DNA from: Rhizomucor pusillus
Lineage: Eukaryota > Mucoromycota > Mucoromycetes > Mucorales > Lichtheimiaceae
DNA length: 64,000 bases
NCBI GenBank assembly: GCA_900175165.2
Contig: FWWN02000640.1
Location: forward strand, 107,762 to 171,761
Direction of reading: 5' to 3'
Below are positions 60,106-64,000 of the stretch, piece after piece (position 1 is the first letter of the stretch; each line of letters opens with the position of its first letter). Under the pieces are notes generated by a model that was not told the DNA's origin, searched no databases, and worked only from the letters and a program-made list of their open reading frames with translations. Both the position numbers and the translations under genes were made by a program.

Positions 60106-61524
60106 CTACAATTCATCTCGCTGCGTCGGTAGAGTGCGTTTCCAAGCTTCGAGCAGATTCTGCAAACGAGTGATTTGGTGTTCGATCTGCGTGGCAGACT
60201 GGACACGTGCATCCTGCAGGAAACGTCTGATGGTATGCAATGCCTCGTCAATGTTGTGCTTGGCCAGCGATTTTTGGTTCTTGAAAGTTTGTTCTAAGTA
60301 GTTCTGAAGCCAATCGAGCTGTGCTTCAGTGTATCCAATGCGTTTCCATGCCTGGCGCTCCTTCTCATGCCAGTAGTGTCCGAACGAACTCTTCAAGCTT
60401 TCGGCGGTGCTTGTTACCTGCGCACGAAGTGACGAAGCAGAGGAATGCGCGGCAGCGGTGGCATGTTGCGCAGCAGTCTCAGCTGCGTGGATAGCTTGCT
60501 CAATGGAACGTGACTGAGCAACAGCAACAGCGTACGAAGACGAGGCTTGTTCAGCTACCAGGCTGTGCTTCTCTTCGTATTGATGAAGGAACCAGTGATA
60601 GACATAATCGAACCATTCAGTAATCCAGTCACGGTACCGCTGGAGCCAGTGGATGCTCTCTTCATACGTATGGCCGGCGTAATCCATTGCAAAGATCTTG
60701 TACCCATGTATATCATCGCGAATAGTTTCTATGATCTCCTGCACTTGTTCTCTGCGGAGCTGGTGTTCGCGTTGCAGCTTATCCTCTATGCGCTTCCACC
60801 ATCGCGGTTCAGCCAGTTTGCGAACATCAGCTTCCTTGACTGCCTCCTTTATAGTATCGATCACAGCCTTGATTTGCTGCTCAGTCAAGTCCTTGTTGCG
60901 CTGCAGACGCGCTTTCAAGCGGTTCGCCCAGCGGTGGAAACCATCGTCCTCGTAATTATCACTTGTCACGGGCTTGCCGAGGAAACGCCGGTACCAAGCT
61001 TCAGACATGAAAGCAGATTCAAGGTCGTTCTGGACCTCCTTCCACTGCGCTTCAGTGACCCATTTTTGCTTGAGCGCCTTGTACTTAATTCTATCCAATC
61101 TGGCGGCCAACTTTTCCTTGGTAAGTTCGCCGCGTAGCTCAAGCTGACGCATCTCATGTTGCAATTCGTTCGTCAGCAAGTCCGCGTTCTCCTTGGACAA
61201 GTGCAGATACTCCTCGAGCTTGATCTTGAGGCCTGTAAGCAGCCGGTCTACCTTGGCGCCAAAGATTTGTGTATTCACTGAAACAATGTCGCGGTAATGT
61301 TTCACAGTCTCGAGCACTTCGCTTTCATCTTGGCTGTGTTTGCTGGTGGTGTAGTATGGAATCTTATACTTGTTCAGATACGCGCGCGCGTTGTCCTTGG
61401 TCCATTCCTTGAACTCTTTGATATCGTCGGTAGTTGATCGTGCATCGGTAGCTGATAAGAATGTCAAGATGCATATAGCTAGCAGAAACAATAGAAGCGA
61501 CGACTTTTTCGCGCGCGATGTCAT
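60106..61524 (-). CDS. Ish1/Msc1-like secretory-pathway protein
   Basis: A single exon of 472 aa from the ATG at 61524. I preferred this start to the in-frame upstream one, because it puts a signal sequence (SSLLLFLLAICILTFLSA) at the N-terminus. The mature protein is helical and charged, with repeated Ish1/HeH-like motifs of the type W-x-D/E-x-x-x-x-x-YL-x-KY-x-IPY (FKEWTKDNARAYLNKYKIPY) and WVTEAQWKEVQNDLESAF. An Ala/Ser-rich stretch separates further repeats near the end. Fission-yeast Ish1 (nuclear envelope, stress-induced) and budding-yeast Msc1 share these motifs. An ER or nuclear-envelope location is inferred. The lack of introns over 1.4 kb is notable here. Confidence 0.75.
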   Translation of the reverse strand: MTSRAKKSSLLLFLLAICILTFLSATDARSTTDDIKEFKEWTKDNARAYLNKYKIPYYTTSKHSQDESEVLETVKHYRDIVSVNTQIFGAKVDRLLTGLKIKLEEYLHLSKENADLLTNELQHEMRQLELRGELTKEKLAARLDRIKYKALKQKWVTEAQWKEVQNDLESAFMSEAWYRRFLGKPVTSDNYEDDGFHRWANRLKARLQRNKDLTEQQIKAVIDTIKEAVKEADVRKLAEPRWWKRIEDKLQREHQLRREQVQEIIETIRDDIHGYKIFAMDYAGHTYEESIHWLQRYRDWITEWFDYVYHWFLHQYEEKHSLVAEQASSSYAVAVAQSRSIEQAIHAAETAAQHATAAAHSSASSLRAQVTSTAESLKSSFGHYWHEKERQAWKRIGYTEAQLDWLQNYLEQTFKNQKSLAKHNIDEALHTIRRFLQDARVQSATQIEHQITRLQNLLEAWKRTLPTQRDEL

Positions 61525-62308
61525 TGTTTGTATATTGAAGGGAGAGAAAAGAGAAGCGTCAGAAAATAATCCTGCGAAACCTGATCGTGTTATGCGGAGA
61601 TCGAAAGAAAGACAACGGTGATGCATAAATCACATCACCCATCCCAAAAAGAAAACAAGCTGTCAACGTCATCGTCAATAGTATCAATTGCTTTTGGCAC
61701 TCTTGCAAAAATATAATCCTGAAGAGTAAATGAATAACGTGGAAGGATAAAACGTAAATATTTATTTGACAGCAAGGGAAGCTATGATTTCATGCACTTG
61801 CAGTGGATTGCAAGCAGGGTGGTTTGAGAAACGGTGATAGATACTATTTTCCGTCCATGATGACGAGACATTTTCGAAAAGTTGACGAAGAAGATCGATG
61901 CTTGGTAGCTTTTGAATAATGTTGCTGACCATGGCCTTTTTGCTGGGACATCCACGTGTGGTTGCTTTCTTACATTGAGATTGAAATAATTACCGTATGG
62001 TGTACCAAATTGCGAAAAATTGACCCAAACTTTGGAAGTTAATAGCGAAGTGAAAACGCCATAAGACTCAAATATAATCCGATTACTCTTAAAAAGAATA
62101 CCATTAGGAACATAAGAAATCGGTTTAAAATCGATAAGTAATTAGACGTTGAAGGTTTGCCAAATTTGGGTTGAGGCCCTTGAGTGAAGCCCAAGATTTG
62201 AAACAGGCTCTATCCTTAGCAGACGTGTCCACTCAGCGGGTAATAGTGTAGCCGGAAATTTTGCTCTTTGTTCCTCTTTGTTTTCTTTCTCATTCGTTAC
62301 TGATCCTA
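61525..62308. other. Intergenic with short protein-like frames
   Basis: Holds a 56-codon minus-strand ORF (61762-61932). An overlapping ATG-less minus frame at about 61845-62141 encodes plausible peptide (FKPISYVPNG, then VWVNFSQFGTPYG). These may be relics of an older gene or transposon beside the DDE relic. Confidence 0.4.
61762..61932 (-). CDS. Possible short ORF (56 aa)
   Basis: ATG at 61932 to TAA at 61762. The peptide begins MVSNIIQKLPSIDLLRQLFE and reads like an amphipathic folded segment rather than random sequence. The frame is open further upstream (CKKATTRGCPSKKA), so it may be the last exon or a relic of a larger protein. It lies 238 bp upstream of the Msc1-like start on the same strand. 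No family is recognised. Confidence 0.3.
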   Translation of the reverse strand: MVSNIIQKLPSIDLLRQLFENVSSSWTENSIYHRFSNHPACNPLQVHEIIASLAVK

Positions 62309-63400
62309 ATGGCACGTCCAAAAGCAAAGCAAAGTCTCGCAATTCAACAATGCCGCTCCTCAGATGGCACTTTTCAACCGATCGCTCGAGCCAATCGCGA
62401 AGAAACCGAAGCACGCGAGGATACCGTGGAGCATGATCTCGCGTCGGCCTTCGACAGATTGCAGCCACTGTCGGCAGAAGGAGCTAAAGTTTTCTCCAGA
62501 AATGCTTACGTAGATACTTCCAGAATCACAAAGTGGAGAAATAAGAAGGAAATGGAGGAGGCATTGAAAGTACGTCGTCCGATCAACAGCTACTTTCAAC
62601 CTCCCCAAACATCGAGCACAGACCTTGCGAACGACGGGAATGAATACGATGAAGCGGATGAGGAAGATGAAGAGGATGTTGATGTATTTGACTGGAGAAA
62701 CAGAGATCAACTTCACGAAATCCATGATAATTTACAGGAGATTATCGAGACATTCAAGACTCCAAAGAATGAAATCGAGAAATCTCATGCAATGCGATAT
62801 CTCGCTGTCAGATATTACATTGTTAAGATGCTTGATGATGGGTTGAATATAGGAAAAGCATCTTTGGCAGCATCAAATTTCCTGTACGAGGATAGAGGAG
62901 CAGCAGATCATTTGTACCGCGGCTGCATTATTCGAAGATGGGCAAACGAATTCTTCACTAACGGCATTATCTCTCCATCGCGTCAGGGAAGACATGCCAA
63001 AAGAGTTGCTATCCTGTCGCGTGAAGATGTGGAAAGCAAATGCATCCAATGGCTGAAGGAAAGGAAGCCAATGGAAAGAGATCTCAATATGTTGAAGAAA
63101 TTTGTCGAGGAAGAGTTCTTAGAAGGATCAGCCAGCATCTCAATTGAAACCATCCGAACGTATCTTTCAAAGTAGGGATATAAGTTTCGGAAAAATTCCA
63201 AAGGGATCTACTTCGATGGACACGAGCGAGCCGATGTCGTCAAGTACCGTCAAGAGTGGGAAGAGCATCTGATGATCAGATTCTCATACATGGAAGACTA
63301 CACTGGCGACGACATGGAAACCATAGTCGAACCAGATCTGTCAGGTGGCAAGACGAAAATCGTTTTGGTTACGCATGACGAATCAGTATTTTATGCAAAA
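62309..63400 (+). pseudogene. DDE-type transposase relic (interrupted)
   Basis: ATG at 62309 (MARPKAKQSL). The first 288 codons end at an in-frame TAG (63173-63175), after which the same frame continues with the diagnostic KGIYFDGHERADVVKYRQEW and LVTHDESVFYA. I know these motifs from DDE transposases widespread in Mucoromycota and Glomeromycotina genomes. The N-terminal part has an acidic region and a helix-turn-helix-like stretch (PSRQGRHAKR, then a long helix). After HDESVFYA (about 63395) the expected catalytic core is missing and unrelated sequence follows. The copy therefore has a premature stop and a truncated 3' part and is presumably dead. Confidence 0.7.
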
Positions 63401-64000
63401 GCGCATATGCAAATTGATACCAAAATTCTGGCGACTCAGATGTTGAAAAAACCAAATAATATCGACTTTGATTCAGACCTGTGAAAGCAAGTTGTCAACT
63501 TCCAATCGAAGCCTCTCCAAAACCAAGGCGCTGACAAGTCTATGGCCTTCAAAGGAACTATTTTCACAGACGGCGATTCCGGATTTGGTCGCAAGCCAAA
63601 GAAAACGGAAGCTGATACGAAGAGTGATTTCACATACATTCACAATTTGGACAAGACGACTCTGGAAAATATAAAGCTAAGGACGGTCTTCATCGATCCC
63701 GGACGTAGAGATCTGCTATATTGTATGCATCAGGACAGCACCAGTGAGGCACCGCTTACGTATCGCTATACAAGGAACACAAAAGCGACCGATACAAAAG
63801 CTACGCAGTACAAGAAATGAAGACAACGTATCAAAACGAACGAAGTCAAAGCGTGCGAAGCGAAATTGTCGAAGCATTCTGCTGCAACGGTGTATATTCC
63901 GAAGTTCCTGCTTCACATGAAGACTGGATGCGAGGTTAGCGCCATAATGTCACGACACTATCAATCCTTGATATACCGGAAGCTACGTTTTCGTTCCTAT
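63401..64000 (+). pseudogene. TnpB/Fanzor-like (OMEGA nuclease family) relic, running off the window
   Basis: In the same frame as the preceding transposase, a different protein appears. It has QVVNFQSKPLQNQGADKS and FKGTIFTDG, then FIDPGRRDLLYCMHQDST, and finally YRKLRFRSY at the window edge. The DPGRRDLL segment fits a RuvC-I motif with its catalytic Asp. The set resembles TnpB/Fanzor-type proteins that I recall as abundant in Mucorales, recognised from memory only. In-frame TGA codons at 63481-63483 and 63818-63820 break it, and the N-terminal part is absent. The C-terminal RuvC-II/III and zinc ribbon would lie beyond 64000. Confidence 0.5.

Overview
This window is nuclear DNA of a filamentous fungus, most likely an early-diverging Mucoromycota (Mucorales-like) species. 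The evidence is dense genes with many short introns (mostly 50-80 nt, good GTAAGT donors and CTAAC-like branch points), a Zn(II)2Cys6 regulator, an Ecl1-type protein, a DIL-ankyrin protein, and transposon relics of a kind I remember from Mucoromycota. There are no operons. Genes are monocistronic, on both strands, with intergenic gaps of about 0.1-1.5 kb. Exon joins were worked out by hand from splice sites, reading frame and family conservation. Every spliced model listed closes to a whole number of codons.

Layout. 1-6.8 kb (+): 3' part of the replicative helicase subunit MCM3, then the elongation factor SPT6. 8.2-13.1 kb (-): a small proline-rich membrane protein, a GPI-type secreted protein, malic enzyme and an F-box protein. 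14.4-15.1 kb (+): NAC-beta (BTF3). 15.7-19.5 kb (-): an Ecl1-family protein and the ankyrin-DHHC palmitoyltransferase AKR1. 21.0-21.5 kb (+): an unidentified proline-rich protein. 22.2-30.3 kb (-): a zinc-cluster transcription factor and a 1385-residue coiled-coil protein. 31.3 kb (+): a conserved fungal membrane protein. 32.1-33.8 kb (-): heme oxygenase with four N-terminal Cys-Pro motifs. 35.2 kb (+): an NDUFA7-like complex I subunit. 36.2-48.1 kb (-): a secreted subtilase, an MFS transporter, the cohesin loader Scc2/Mis4 (21 exons) and an inositol polyphosphate kinase. 48.6-59.6 kb (+): a short-chain dehydrogenase, the ER-fusion GTPase Sey1, ribosomal stalk protein P0 and a DIL-ankyrin protein. 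60.1-61.5 kb (-): an Ish1/Msc1-like secretory protein. 62.3-64 kb: decayed transposon genes (a DDE transposase relic running into a TnpB/Fanzor-like relic). A roughly 99-bp MITE sits at 55.6 kb.

Most genes are housekeeping functions of replication, chromatin, translation, ER and lipid or redox metabolism, and they do not form one pathway. The points most worth a second look are: (i) an unusual number of GC-AG introns, 8 of about 105, all starting GCAAGT; (ii) the duplicated Cys-Pro (heme-regulatory-like) module of the heme oxygenase, whose second copy is split by a 17-nt microexon; (iii) the fused DDE/Fanzor-like relic at the right edge; and (iv) the TA-flanked MITE. I see no tRNA, rRNA or CRISPR array.
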